From: Cryomorphaceae bacterium
GTDB taxonomy: Bacteria; Bacteroidota; Bacteroidia; Flavobacteriales; ECT2AJA-044
DNA: 64,000 bases
Assembly: GCA_017798125.1 (NCBI GenBank)
Contig: CP059070.1
Coordinates: 248,001 to 312,000 of the forward strand
Direction of reading: 5' to 3'
The position numbers and the translations under genes are program-made. The stretch's first letter is position 1. Each line of letters begins with the position of its first letter. The notes below the pieces were generated by a model. That model saw nothing but the letters and a program-made list of their open reading frames with translations. It was not told the DNA's origin and did no database searches. Below are positions 54,980-63,735 of this stretch, one piece after another.

Positions 54980-57799
54980 ATGCGTAAGTTACACATTTCA
55001 ATGTTGTTGACCTGTTTGGTATTCCATTCTGTAAGCACATTTGGGCAGGGGAATGGAACCATCTCAGGTACCGTCTTGGACGGAGCTAACGACAACGAGC
55101 CGATGGCCTTCGCCAACGTTGTAACCGTAGGATCCAGCATTGGATCCACCACCGATTTCGATGGAAATTATTCGTTTAGCGCTCCAGCTGGAACCTACGA
55201 TGTCATTATTTCCTTCATCGGTTACAATGTCGACACCGTCAAAGGGGTTCGCGTAACTGCCGGAGAAACAACTACCCTTAATCACACTTTGAACCAAGGC
55301 TCCGTTGCCTTGACAACGGTGGACGTCGTGACTAAGGCCAATAAAGAGTCTGAAGCACAACTCTTGTTGGAGCGAAAAGAGGCTTCCGGAATCGTTCAAA
55401 ACATCGGGGCCCAAAAGCTAAAGGAAACAGGTTCCGCAGATGTTGCGGAAGGATTGACCAAGGTGGCGGGGTTGTCCGTTGTAGGAGGTCAAAATGTATT
55501 TGTTCGAGGTATGGGAGACCGCTACAACAGCGCCTATTTGAATGGGATGCCCATCGCATCTCCGGACCCAGACTTAAAAGTCATCCCCCTGAACATTTTC
55601 CGCACCGCTATCATTCAAAATTTGAATGTTCAGAAAGCCTTCGAAGCGCCTTTATATGGGGATTTTGCCGGTGGGGCCATTAACATTGCCACCAAGGACT
55701 ACCCAACCGAGCCTCTACTTCAAGTGCGTATGGGATTCGGAATCAACACCCAACGCAACGGCGGAGATTTCTACACCTACCAAGGTGGAAACGCCGACTA
55801 CTGGGGATTTGATGATGGTACCCGAGCATACCCTGACGATCTGCGTGGTGAGGAGTTCTATAACAGTCGTATTCAGGGGCAATACAACGAATTCCCTTAC
55901 CTCTTTAACCGCCAAACGATTACCACGCCAATCAACACAGCTTTTGGCGTGACGGCTGGAAACTACATCCCCAATAAAGAAAAAGAAGGAGGATTTGGCT
56001 TCTTGATCTCTTTGGATCACCGGAACAAGGCTTCTTACCAACCGGGAATTTACCGCTTGGTTAACCGCCAAAACGACTTCCAGATCGATTACGATGTTCA
56101 GTCATGGCAGCAAGAAACCAACACTTCCGCCTTGGCCAATGCAGCGTACGAGATTGACAACAACAACAAGATTTCATACAACTTCCTATTCGTCAACCTC
56201 AGCACGGATAATTTCCGTGAGACGGGTGCTGAAACGGGTTTCCACTTTGACTACAACTCTCCCATCTTTACACGTCGATACACTTGGCGTCAAAATGACT
56301 TGATGGTCAATCAGATCTTTGGCGAGCACGAATTCGGCAATTGGAAAATCCGTTGGGACGGATCTTGGAACCGTGCTACATCCACAGAACCGGATCGTCG
56401 TCAATTCGTTTACCTCCGTCAAGGAGATGATTTCCTGATCAACACGCTTGACTTCAACGAAAACCATCGCTTTTACTCTGAGCTAGTAGAAGATGAATAC
56501 AATGCTCGTGTGATGGCTACCTACACCATTAAAATGGACGATAAAGGCAATTCGCTTTGGGATGTTGTCTTTGGTGGTGAAATCAAAAGAAAAGAACGTG
56601 AGTTCGACTATTGGCAGGTTAATATTGATTTCCAGAACTACGTGAATGAAGACGGTGATGTTATGGACCCTAACAATATGGAAGCCGTAATTACCGAAGA
56701 GAATTTTGAGAATGACAAGATTGCCTATCGCGAAATCGCGGGTCCGGCATCCCTCTATACGGCGAATTTGAACATCAATTCGTTCTACGCGCAAACGAGC
56801 GGAAAACTTGGACCGCGTGCAGAAGGTATGATTGGTCTTCGTATTGAGGACGGTCTTCAGACCTTGGACTACCGGGATCAAGTTCAACCGGGAATTCCTA
56901 AACAAGAAACACTAGATCAAATTGCCTTGATGCCAACAGCGTCCTTCAAGTACGATGTCAATGAGAACAGTGCCCTCCGAGCCAGCGCTTCTCGTACAAT
57001 CTCTCGTCCAGCTTACCGAGAGGTCGGACCATTCCAGTACATCGAGTTTTTTGCTGGTCGCCAAAGCATTGGTAACCCAGAACTTCAAAATGGAGCCAAC
57101 TACAACGTCGACGTCCGCTTTGAGACCTACCCTCAACCAGGGAACTTGGTCGCCTTTACTGTCTTCGGAAAATACTTAGACAACCCGATTGAGCGCGTAC
57201 TTGTCGCGACGGCTTCCGGTCAATTGGAATCCTTCATCAATACCGAAAGCGCCGTTGTCGCAGGAATCGAGTTTGAATACTTGCAAAATCTAGGGCGATG
57301 GTTCGGTGAAGAGACAGGATGGAAAAACCTGAGCTTGGGCTTCAATGCCTCAGCGATGTACACCGATGTCACGATTAATCAAGACGCAACCGTAGGAGGA
57401 TCCTCCGTTATATCGACCAACGCGAGTCGCCCGCTTCAGGGAGCATCTCCATATTTGGTCAATGCGGACTTAACCTATACCAAGCGATTCGGGAAGGATG
57501 ATATGCGCAAAACAACAGCCACTTTGAGTTACAATGTCTTTGGACCTCGAATCTTCTCTGCGGGTGCCCAAGGGATCGGAGACATTTACGAACGCCCTGT
57601 GAATACCTTGAATTTCTCTTGGAGAAATCAAATCAGCGATCATTGGTCGGTGAACTTCTACGCACGAAACCTTATGAATCCACTGATTCTTCAGAAGCAA
57701 GAGTCGGATCCAAGCTTGAGCAATGCAGAGCCCGTTATCGTCAATCAGTACAGACAAGGAGTTGATTTCAGCATTTCCATTTCCTACGACGTCTTCTGA
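54980..57799 (+). CDS. TonB-dependent receptor with carboxypeptidase-regulatory-like N-terminus
   Basis: A 939-residue outer-membrane receptor for energised uptake. A signal peptide (1-23, STFGQ) is followed by a carboxypeptidase-regulatory-like domain (about 25-110: GTISGTVLDGANDNEPMAFA, FDGNYSFSAPAGTYDVIISF), a plug (about 115-240: VAEGLTKVAGLSVVGGQNVFVRG, YGDFAGGAINIATKDY) and a 22-strand-type barrel ending ISISYDVF with terminal Phe. It is not followed by a SusD gene, so a glycan role is unlikely. The Pho-box-like array upstream suggests phosphate or organophosphate uptake. A hairpin terminator follows. Confidence 0.93.
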   Translation: MRKLHISMLLTCLVFHSVSTFGQGNGTISGTVLDGANDNEPMAFANVVTVGSSIGSTTDFDGNYSFSAPAGTYDVIISFIGYNVDTVKGVRVTAGETTTLNHTLNQGSVALTTVDVVTKANKESEAQLLLERKEASGIVQNIGAQKLKETGSADVAEGLTKVAGLSVVGGQNVFVRGMGDRYNSAYLNGMPIASPDPDLKVIPLNIFRTAIIQNLNVQKAFEAPLYGDFAGGAINIATKDYPTEPLLQVRMGFGINTQRNGGDFYTYQGGNADYWGFDDGTRAYPDDLRGEEFYNSRIQGQYNEFPYLFNRQTITTPINTAFGVTAGNYIPNKEKEGGFGFLISLDHRNKASYQPGIYRLVNRQNDFQIDYDVQSWQQETNTSALANAAYEIDNNNKISYNFLFVNLSTDNFRETGAETGFHFDYNSPIFTRRYTWRQNDLMVNQIFGEHEFGNWKIRWDGSWNRATSTEPDRRQFVYLRQGDDFLINTLDFNENHRFYSELVEDEYNARVMATYTIKMDDKGNSLWDVVFGGEIKRKEREFDYWQVNIDFQNYVNEDGDVMDPNNMEAVITEENFENDKIAYREIAGPASLYTANLNINSFYAQTSGKLGPRAEGMIGLRIEDGLQTLDYRDQVQPGIPKQETLDQIALMPTASFKYDVNENSALRASASRTISRPAYREVGPFQYIEFFAGRQSIGNPELQNGANYNVDVRFETYPQPGNLVAFTVFGKYLDNPIERVLVATASGQLESFINTESAVVAGIEFEYLQNLGRWFGEETGWKNLSLGFNASAMYTDVTINQDATVGGSSVISTNASRPLQGASPYLVNADLTYTKRFGKDDMRKTTATLSYNVFGPRIFSAGAQGIGDIYERPVNTLNFSWRNQISDHWSVNFYARNLMNPLILQKQESDPSLSNAEPVIVNQYRQGVDFSISISYDVF

Positions 57800-57830
57800 T
57801 TAATACTGCCATAACAATAAGGCCTGTTCC

Positions 57831-57847
57831 TTAACACATTATTAAAA
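57831..57847 (+). promoter_or_regulatory. Weak second Pho-like pair
   Basis: TTAACA at 57831 and TTAAAA at 57842 are 11 bases apart, upstream of the lipoprotein gene, but a terminator lies between them and that gene. Speculative. Confidence 0.2.
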
Positions 57848-57854
57848 ATAACGA

Positions 57855-57879
57855 AAACGCCCCGTTGAACGGGGCGTTT
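57855..57879 (+). terminator. Rho-independent terminator after the TonB-receptor gene
   Basis: AAACGCCCCG pairs with CGGGGCGTTT (10 bp, loop TTGAA), followed by AGTTTTG. Confidence 0.75.
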
Positions 57880-57921
57880 AGTTTTGTCGCAAGAAATTCA
57901 ACTTCTAAACCCGTAACTATA

Positions 57922-59199
57922 ATGAAACAATTGAAGTTCAACCGAATGCTCGCAGTTGCCTTGGCACTCGGTGTAACATTGTCCGCGTGTGATAACGATG
58001 ACGATGACGACAACAACAATGGAAATGCTACTTACACCATTACCGACGTAACTAAGAACGGTGTGGACTACAAAGAGGTAGCCGGTAACATCAACCAAAA
58101 TGTAACCTTTAGCGCCAGCAATAACTACCTATTGAAAGATGGAGTATTTGTGATGGACGGTTCAACCTTGACCATCGAGCCAGGTACTAGCGTATTCGGC
58201 GACAATACAGATGGGGTTGACTTTTTGACCATCAACCAAGGTGCAATGATCAATGCCTGTGGTACAGCTGAGTTACCGATCGTTATGTCTGCCTTGCAGA
58301 GCACAAAAGGTTCTTGGGGTGGTTTGATCATCAACGGTTACGGGGAGATCAACAACGGTTCAACAGCGACAGCTGAATGTAACTCTGGAACCTACGGCGG
58401 TAACGACAATACCGATAACTCAGGTACTTTGTGCTACGTTCGTATTGAGTACGCAGGATTCATCTGCGCAACGGACGACGAGTTGAACGGGTTGACCTTG
58501 AACGCGGTTGGATCAGGTACATCTATCGAGCACGTTCAAATCTTCCGTGGAGCTGACGACGGTATCGAGTGGTTTGGTGGAGCGGCTCAAGTGAAGTACG
58601 CTATCGTAACCGGAGCTCGTGACGATTCTTTTGACTGTACACACGGTTGGGCTGGAAAAGGTCAGTTCTTCGTGGCGCATCAAGACAGCGAGTCCGGAGA
58701 CCGTGGATTTGAGTTTGACAACAACGGAGACGATAACTCTGCTCTTCCTTGGACGAACCCAACTATCTCTAACGTAACACTAGTTGGAGAGGATGATGGT
58801 GATGCTGAGAATACAGGAATGCGTTTGCGTGAAGGTGCTAAATTCCGCATCTGGAACGCCTTGGTGACCAACTTCCCTAAGCACGGTATCCGCGTATCTG
58901 ACTCCATTACCTTGGTTCACGTTGACAATGACGAAGCTTTCGTAAGCAACGCAAGTGTCTTTGGGCTCGGTGGTGGCGGAGACGCGTACCGCGACTGTGC
59001 AAAATTCACAACCGACTACGACTGCGATGAAGCTGCTGTAAATCTTAGCGGTTTCGTAGGAACTAGTTCTTCCAACGCAGATCCAAACGGCGTAGACACT
59101 TGGTTTACCTCAGCTCAATACCGCGGAGCATGTGAGACTGGCGGAAGCTGGTGGACTGGCGGATGGGCTAAAGATGTAGATGGAGACATCATGCAGTAA
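57922..59199 (+). CDS. Surface-exposed beta-helix-like lipoprotein
   Basis: A 425-residue lipoprotein. ATG 57922 (MKQLKFNRMLAVALALGVTLSAC) gives the lipobox LSAC; a start at 57865 would run through the terminator. After the Cys comes DNDDDDDNNN, an acidic stretch like the export signal that sends Bacteroidota lipoproteins to the outside. The body repeats beta-helix-like turns (GSTLTIEPGTSVFGDNTDG, GSWGGLIINGYGEI, LCYVRIEYAGF, TSIEHVQIFRGADDGIEWFGG). Homologues of this pattern are widespread next to TonB receptors and are sometimes mislabelled multidrug transporter; it has no membrane helices. Probably a partner of the receptor upstream; the ligand is unknown. Confidence 0.8.
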   Translation: MKQLKFNRMLAVALALGVTLSACDNDDDDDNNNGNATYTITDVTKNGVDYKEVAGNINQNVTFSASNNYLLKDGVFVMDGSTLTIEPGTSVFGDNTDGVDFLTINQGAMINACGTAELPIVMSALQSTKGSWGGLIINGYGEINNGSTATAECNSGTYGGNDNTDNSGTLCYVRIEYAGFICATDDELNGLTLNAVGSGTSIEHVQIFRGADDGIEWFGGAAQVKYAIVTGARDDSFDCTHGWAGKGQFFVAHQDSESGDRGFEFDNNGDDNSALPWTNPTISNVTLVGEDDGDAENTGMRLREGAKFRIWNALVTNFPKHGIRVSDSITLVHVDNDEAFVSNASVFGLGGGGDAYRDCAKFTTDYDCDEAAVNLSGFVGTSSSNADPNGVDTWFTSAQYRGACETGGSWWTGGWAKDVDGDIMQ

Positions 59200-59220
59200 G
59201 GCATTATCCAATAACAACAT

Positions 59221-59253
59221 AAAAAAGGGTTGCTCTTCGGGTAACCCTTTTTT
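59221..59253 (+). terminator. Rho-independent terminator after the lipoprotein gene
   Basis: AAAAAAGGGTTGC pairs with GTAACCCTTTTTT (13 bp with one G-U, loop TCTTCGG). A and T tracts on either side make it bidirectional. Confidence 0.85.
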
Positions 59254-59307
59254 ATTCTCCATCACTTTAATTGTGTTCCGTACCTTGAAGCTTCAAAATT
59301 TCACCCG

Positions 59308-61740
59308 ATGAAAAAGCACTACTTCTTCTTTGTTGTCTTACTATTTGCTTCCAGCATCATGATGGCCACAACCCATCAAGTGGATCTGGGAGGCCCTAAC
59401 GGAAACACATTCAATCCAGCGACCCTGACCGTCTTTGCAGGGGACACGGTCAACTGGACGAATTTGGGTGGGTTTCACAACGTAAACGGGAACACCGGAA
59501 CCTTCCCAGGAAATCCTGCCTCTTTTGGAAATTCGACTTCTTCTTCCGCATGGAATTATTCCTTCGTTTTTACGTCTCCAGGAACCTACAACTATCAATG
59601 TGACCCTCACGCGGGGCTAGGTATGACCGGGACGGTAACAGTACTACCAGCACCCGCTGTTTCTACGGTAAATTTCACGACATCCAGTCAAGGTGTTTCT
59701 GAAGGAATAGGAGTCGTTCGCATTAGTCTCTCTATTTCACCAGCAACCACAAGCGCTGACACCATTGTTGTTACTGTTACCCCTGGTGCAGGCCTGGATA
59801 CCACGGACGGGACTTCCACACCTCCGACTGACCCAATTACGGGAGAGATCATCCTCGCTCTAGCGGCAGGAGCGGACTCTACCTTTATCGACCTCAGCAT
59901 CAACGATGACAACCTTGTTGAAACTAGCGAAACAGCCTCCTTTGACATTACATATGTGTCTTCTGGATTGACCATTGGAACTAGCACAAACGTGAATATT
60001 ACAATTTTGGATAATGATCCGGCCGTTCCGACTTGCGCTGATCTCTTCTTCAGCGAATACATCGAAGGATCTGGAAACAATAAAGGGCTTGAGCTTTTCA
60101 ACCCTACTCCCAACACCATCGACCTCACCAATTACTTGGTGATTGAAAGCGGCAATGGCGGAAGCTTTGTCGATACGCTGGATATATCCGGAACCCTGGC
60201 ACCCTACGCCACCTACAGACTTTGCACGGACCAAGCCGATCCAGTTATGCTTGCCGTGGCCGATACGATTCTGTCCTTCCCAAGTGTGGCTCACTTCAAC
60301 GGAGACGATGCACTCATCTTGTGGAATGGAACCGATACCCTAGACATTATTGGAGAGCCTGGAGTAGATCCAGGATCCAGTTGGCCGGTGGGTTCAGGGA
60401 GCACACAAAACCACACACTTGTTCGTAAGATTAATATACAAGGTGGTTCCTTAGATTGGACCTCAGGAGCGAATGAATGGGATGTCTATCCTCAAAACAC
60501 CTTTGGTTTGTATGGGTGGCACACCTTCAATCCATGCGGTATTAGCACTCCAGTTCTATCATTTGCCTCTGCCGCCCAACTTGTGGATGAAAGTGCCGGC
60601 ACTGCCACCTTTGATGTAGGTATTGCAAATCCAGACCCCAACAACCCGACAAGCGTTCAAGTCTTTGTCACAGGGGGTACGGCAACCAGCGGACAGGATT
60701 ATGTCATCTCATCGCCAACCATTGTCACTTTCCCCGCCGGCAGCTCAGCTTTGCAGCCCGTGAGCATCGCGATCGTGGACGACAACATCGCAGAAGGGAA
60801 TGAACTAATTTCATTTGGCCTTTCAAATGCGACCAATGGGGGAACCATTATTGGGCCCACCTTCTTTATTTCCATTTTGGATAATGATGTGCCCATACCT
60901 ATGTATTCAGTCGCCGATGTAACCACCAATAATGCCGCTGGCGAACCAGATTCCAACGGAGTATTCTGCTCCTTGGAAGGTGTTGTACTAGGGGGCAACC
61001 TGCGCAGCGGAGGCCTGCAGTTCACCTTGCACGACGGGACAGGCGGTATTGGAACGTTTGCCGATACTCCGCTCAATAATTACACGGTCACCGAAGGTGA
61101 TTTAGTTCGCGTATATGGGGACGTTGGATTCTTTAACGGCCTCACGCAGCTCTACATGGACAGCGTCATCTTGATCAGTCAAGGAAACCCCTTGCCGACC
61201 CCAACCATTGTGACGTTCCTGGATGAAACTACAGAGTCTGAATTGGTGCGCATCGACAATTTAACCTTAGTAGACCCCGCTCAGTGGACGGGTTCGGGAA
61301 GTGGTTTCAATGTTGAAGTCACCGACGGATTAAGCACCTACGATATGCGTATTGACAACGATGTCGACTTGTACAGTCAGCCTGCTCCATCTGGACCGTT
61401 CCACGCCATAGGAATAGGAGGCCAATTTGACTTTGACTCGCCCTACGACGAGGGATATCAATTCTTGCCCCGCTCTTCAGCGGACATCATTTCGACCATT
61501 GGAATTGATGAGAAGCGTTCAGATTTCAAAGCTTATCCGGTTCCCTTCACTGATCGTCTGATCATTGAAGTTGAAAAGGAAGCTGAAATCCGAGTTTGGG
61601 GTGCCGACGGAAGGCTAGTCTACAGCGCTCATATTTCGGGAACGACTCCCTTAAATACCTCGACTTGGGCCATAGGAGTTTACTCTATGGAACTTCGAAC
61701 AGAACACGGGTCTTCTTTAAGATCAATTATCAAGCAATAA
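59308..61740 (+). CDS. T9SS cargo with cupredoxin, Calx-beta, lamin-tail and sorting domains
   Basis: An 810-residue secreted protein. Signal peptide 1-20. Residues about 22-113 form a plastocyanin-like cupredoxin with all four type-1 copper ligands: His57 (GGFHNV), Cys98, His101 (YQCDPHAG) and Met106. Then a Calx-beta domain (about 115-235), a lamin-tail-like domain (about 240-400: FFSEYIEGSGNNKGLELFNP), a second Calx-beta domain (about 410-525), an OB-fold-like stretch (about 530-725) and a type A T9SS C-terminal domain (about 735-810: KAYPVPFTDRLIIEVEKE, WAIGVYSMELRTEHG). A secreted copper protein fused to adhesion domains; an electron-transfer or copper role is possible. It starts a separate unit after the terminator. 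Confidence 0.85.
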   Translation: MKKHYFFFVVLLFASSIMMATTHQVDLGGPNGNTFNPATLTVFAGDTVNWTNLGGFHNVNGNTGTFPGNPASFGNSTSSSAWNYSFVFTSPGTYNYQCDPHAGLGMTGTVTVLPAPAVSTVNFTTSSQGVSEGIGVVRISLSISPATTSADTIVVTVTPGAGLDTTDGTSTPPTDPITGEIILALAAGADSTFIDLSINDDNLVETSETASFDITYVSSGLTIGTSTNVNITILDNDPAVPTCADLFFSEYIEGSGNNKGLELFNPTPNTIDLTNYLVIESGNGGSFVDTLDISGTLAPYATYRLCTDQADPVMLAVADTILSFPSVAHFNGDDALILWNGTDTLDIIGEPGVDPGSSWPVGSGSTQNHTLVRKINIQGGSLDWTSGANEWDVYPQNTFGLYGWHTFNPCGISTPVLSFASAAQLVDESAGTATFDVGIANPDPNNPTSVQVFVTGGTATSGQDYVISSPTIVTFPAGSSALQPVSIAIVDDNIAEGNELISFGLSNATNGGTIIGPTFFISILDNDVPIPMYSVADVTTNNAAGEPDSNGVFCSLEGVVLGGNLRSGGLQFTLHDGTGGIGTFADTPLNNYTVTEGDLVRVYGDVGFFNGLTQLYMDSVILISQGNPLPTPTIVTFLDETTESELVRIDNLTLVDPAQWTGSGSGFNVEVTDGLSTYDMRIDNDVDLYSQPAPSGPFHAIGIGGQFDFDSPYDEGYQFLPRSSADIISTIGIDEKRSDFKAYPVPFTDRLIIEVEKEAEIRVWGADGRLVYSAHISGTTPLNTSTWAIGVYSMELRTEHGSSLRSIIKQ

Positions 61741-61754
61741 GTTAGTCCAAAACC

Positions 61755-61762
61755 TATATTTG
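61755..61762 (+). promoter_or_regulatory. -7 box of the Na/Pi transporter gene
   Basis: TATATTTG fits TAnnTTTG and ends 17 bases before ATG 61780. No TTAAC repeats precede it. Confidence 0.45.
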
Positions 61763-61779
61763 CTCGCAAATTCGCGGTC

Positions 61780-63735
61780 ATGAATTACTCTCTTTTCGAT
61801 TTCTTGTCGTTGGTTGGTGCCCTAGGCTTTTTCATCTACGGCATGAAGGTTATGAGCGACGGCATCCAAAAGGTTGCCGGCAATCGTATGCGCAAGATTT
61901 TGAGCGCGATGACCTCCAATCGCTTGTTTGGAGTTTTTACCGGATTCTTCATTACCTCATTGGTTCAGTCCTCTTCCGCCACTACTGTAATGGTGGTGAG
62001 TTTCGTGAATGCGGGCTTGCTTTCACTGGTAGAGTCGATCGGCGTAATTATGGGAGCAAATATTGGAACGACCTTGACCGCATGGCTCATCTCTATTTTC
62101 GGCTTCAAAGTGAAGATTTCAGCGATGGCCCTTCCGATTATTGCGTTCGGATTCCCAATGCTGTTTTCCTCGAAAAGCACCGTGAAATCTTGGGGGGAAG
62201 TACTCATTGGTTTTGCCCTACTTTTTATGGGCTTGGAGTTCTTGAAAGGCAGTGTTCCCGACCTTCAATCCAATCCAGAGGTCCTGGAATTCCTGAGCCA
62301 CTATACGGATAAAGGCGTACTCTCCACCCTCATCTTCATTGGTGTCGGTAGTATTATTACCGTCGTGGTCCAGTCCTCGTCGGCAGCCATGGCCCTAACT
62401 CTTGTGATGTGCTATCAGGGCTGGATTCCATTCCCAATGGCCGCAGCCATGATTATGGGTGAGAACATTGGAACAACCATCACGGCCAATTTAGCGGCAC
62501 TGGTAGCCAACGTTCATGCTAAGAGAGCTGCCCGCGCGCATTTTCTCTTCAATGTTTTTGGCGTAGTCTGGATGATCATTGCCTTCCCGCTGTTCATCAA
62601 CAACATCAACAACTACATGGCGGACAACCCGACCATGAGCGGTGTAGGAGGACGAACTTATTCATTCAATGAAGCCCCAGAAGAAGAAGCCTTCAATCAA
62701 AATGTGACTACTCGTTTGGGAGAAGCCGCAGACTTTGTTTCATGGGATTGGTCGGAGCCTCAACGGCTCGATGTTCACTACGAGCTATTCAAAGCCTCAG
62801 AAAACAACATCAATATTGATTCGGTCGCCCGCATTGCGTTCCAGGAAGAATTGAATGCGGCTGGACTGATCGCCGGTCAATACGAGGTTCAAAATGTCGG
62901 GGCGCGCCCTATGGAAGAAGCCAGCGCCATTCCTATTGCCCTTTCCATCTTCCACACAACCTTCAACATTCTCAATGTACTTCTACTCGTCTGGTTCGTG
63001 CCCTTTATCGCGCGAATCGTGACTCGATTCCTTCCCGCAAAAGGAGTGGATGACGAAGTATTCCAGCTCAGCTTTATTGGCAGCGGCATGATGGGTACGG
63101 CAGAACTCTCCATCATAGAGGCGCGTAAAGAAATCAGCAAATTCGGTGAGATCACGGCAAAACTCTACGACGCTGTTCCTCAATTGTTGCACGCCACTGA
63201 AGAAAAGAAGTTCAAGAAGCTTCTGAAGCGCGTCGCCAAGTATGAGGACATGACCGACCGTATGGAATTGGAGATTGCCAAGTATTTGAGTAAGGCTTCT
63301 GAAAACGAGCTTTCCAAGGATGCATCGCGCAGAGTGCGCAGCATGCTCAGCATCATTTCGGATCTCGAGACCATTGGTGACTTGTGCTACCAGATTGCGC
63401 AGAACATGGAGCGTCGTCGGGAAACAAAGGCCTACTTCACCCCAGAACTGCGTCAAAAATCAGAACAGATGTTCCATGCTGTGGAGCGCTCTATTGAGTT
63501 GATGACAAAGAATCTGAACCAGGACTACGAAAAGGTCTCTTTGACCGAGGCTAAAGACTTGGAAGAAGAGATCAACGAATTGAGAAATCAACTTCGCAAT
63601 GAGCATCTCGAGAACATCGAAAAGGGACTCTACCCCATTCATTCTGGGATGTACTACAACGACCTCATCCACAGCTTGGAAAAGATCGGCGACCATGCCT
63701 TCGACGTATCGGAGGCCATTGTCCTAGAAGCTTAA
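61780..63735 (+). CDS. Na+/phosphate cotransporter (PNaS family) with PhoU-like domain
   Basis: A 651-residue inner-membrane symporter. The two inverted Na/Pi repeats carry the QSSS signature: SLVQSSSATTVMVVSFVNAG near residue 60 and VVVQSSSAAMALTLVMCYQG near residue 200, each followed by GANIGTT or GENIGTT. A non-cytoplasmic insert (about 280-385) is polar, then more helices, then a PhoU-like helical domain (about 430-640: FKKLLKRVAKYEDMTDRMELEIAKYL, IISDLETIGDLCYQIA). PhoU domains link phosphate flux to PhoR signalling. It ends 4 bases into the convergent gene at the right edge. Confidence 0.94.
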   Translation: MNYSLFDFLSLVGALGFFIYGMKVMSDGIQKVAGNRMRKILSAMTSNRLFGVFTGFFITSLVQSSSATTVMVVSFVNAGLLSLVESIGVIMGANIGTTLTAWLISIFGFKVKISAMALPIIAFGFPMLFSSKSTVKSWGEVLIGFALLFMGLEFLKGSVPDLQSNPEVLEFLSHYTDKGVLSTLIFIGVGSIITVVVQSSSAAMALTLVMCYQGWIPFPMAAAMIMGENIGTTITANLAALVANVHAKRAARAHFLFNVFGVVWMIIAFPLFINNINNYMADNPTMSGVGGRTYSFNEAPEEEAFNQNVTTRLGEAADFVSWDWSEPQRLDVHYELFKASENNINIDSVARIAFQEELNAAGLIAGQYEVQNVGARPMEEASAIPIALSIFHTTFNILNVLLLVWFVPFIARIVTRFLPAKGVDDEVFQLSFIGSGMMGTAELSIIEARKEISKFGEITAKLYDAVPQLLHATEEKKFKKLLKRVAKYEDMTDRMELEIAKYLSKASENELSKDASRRVRSMLSIISDLETIGDLCYQIAQNMERRRETKAYFTPELRQKSEQMFHAVERSIELMTKNLNQDYEKVSLTEAKDLEEEINELRNQLRNEHLENIEKGLYPIHSGMYYNDLIHSLEKIGDHAFDVSEAIVLEA

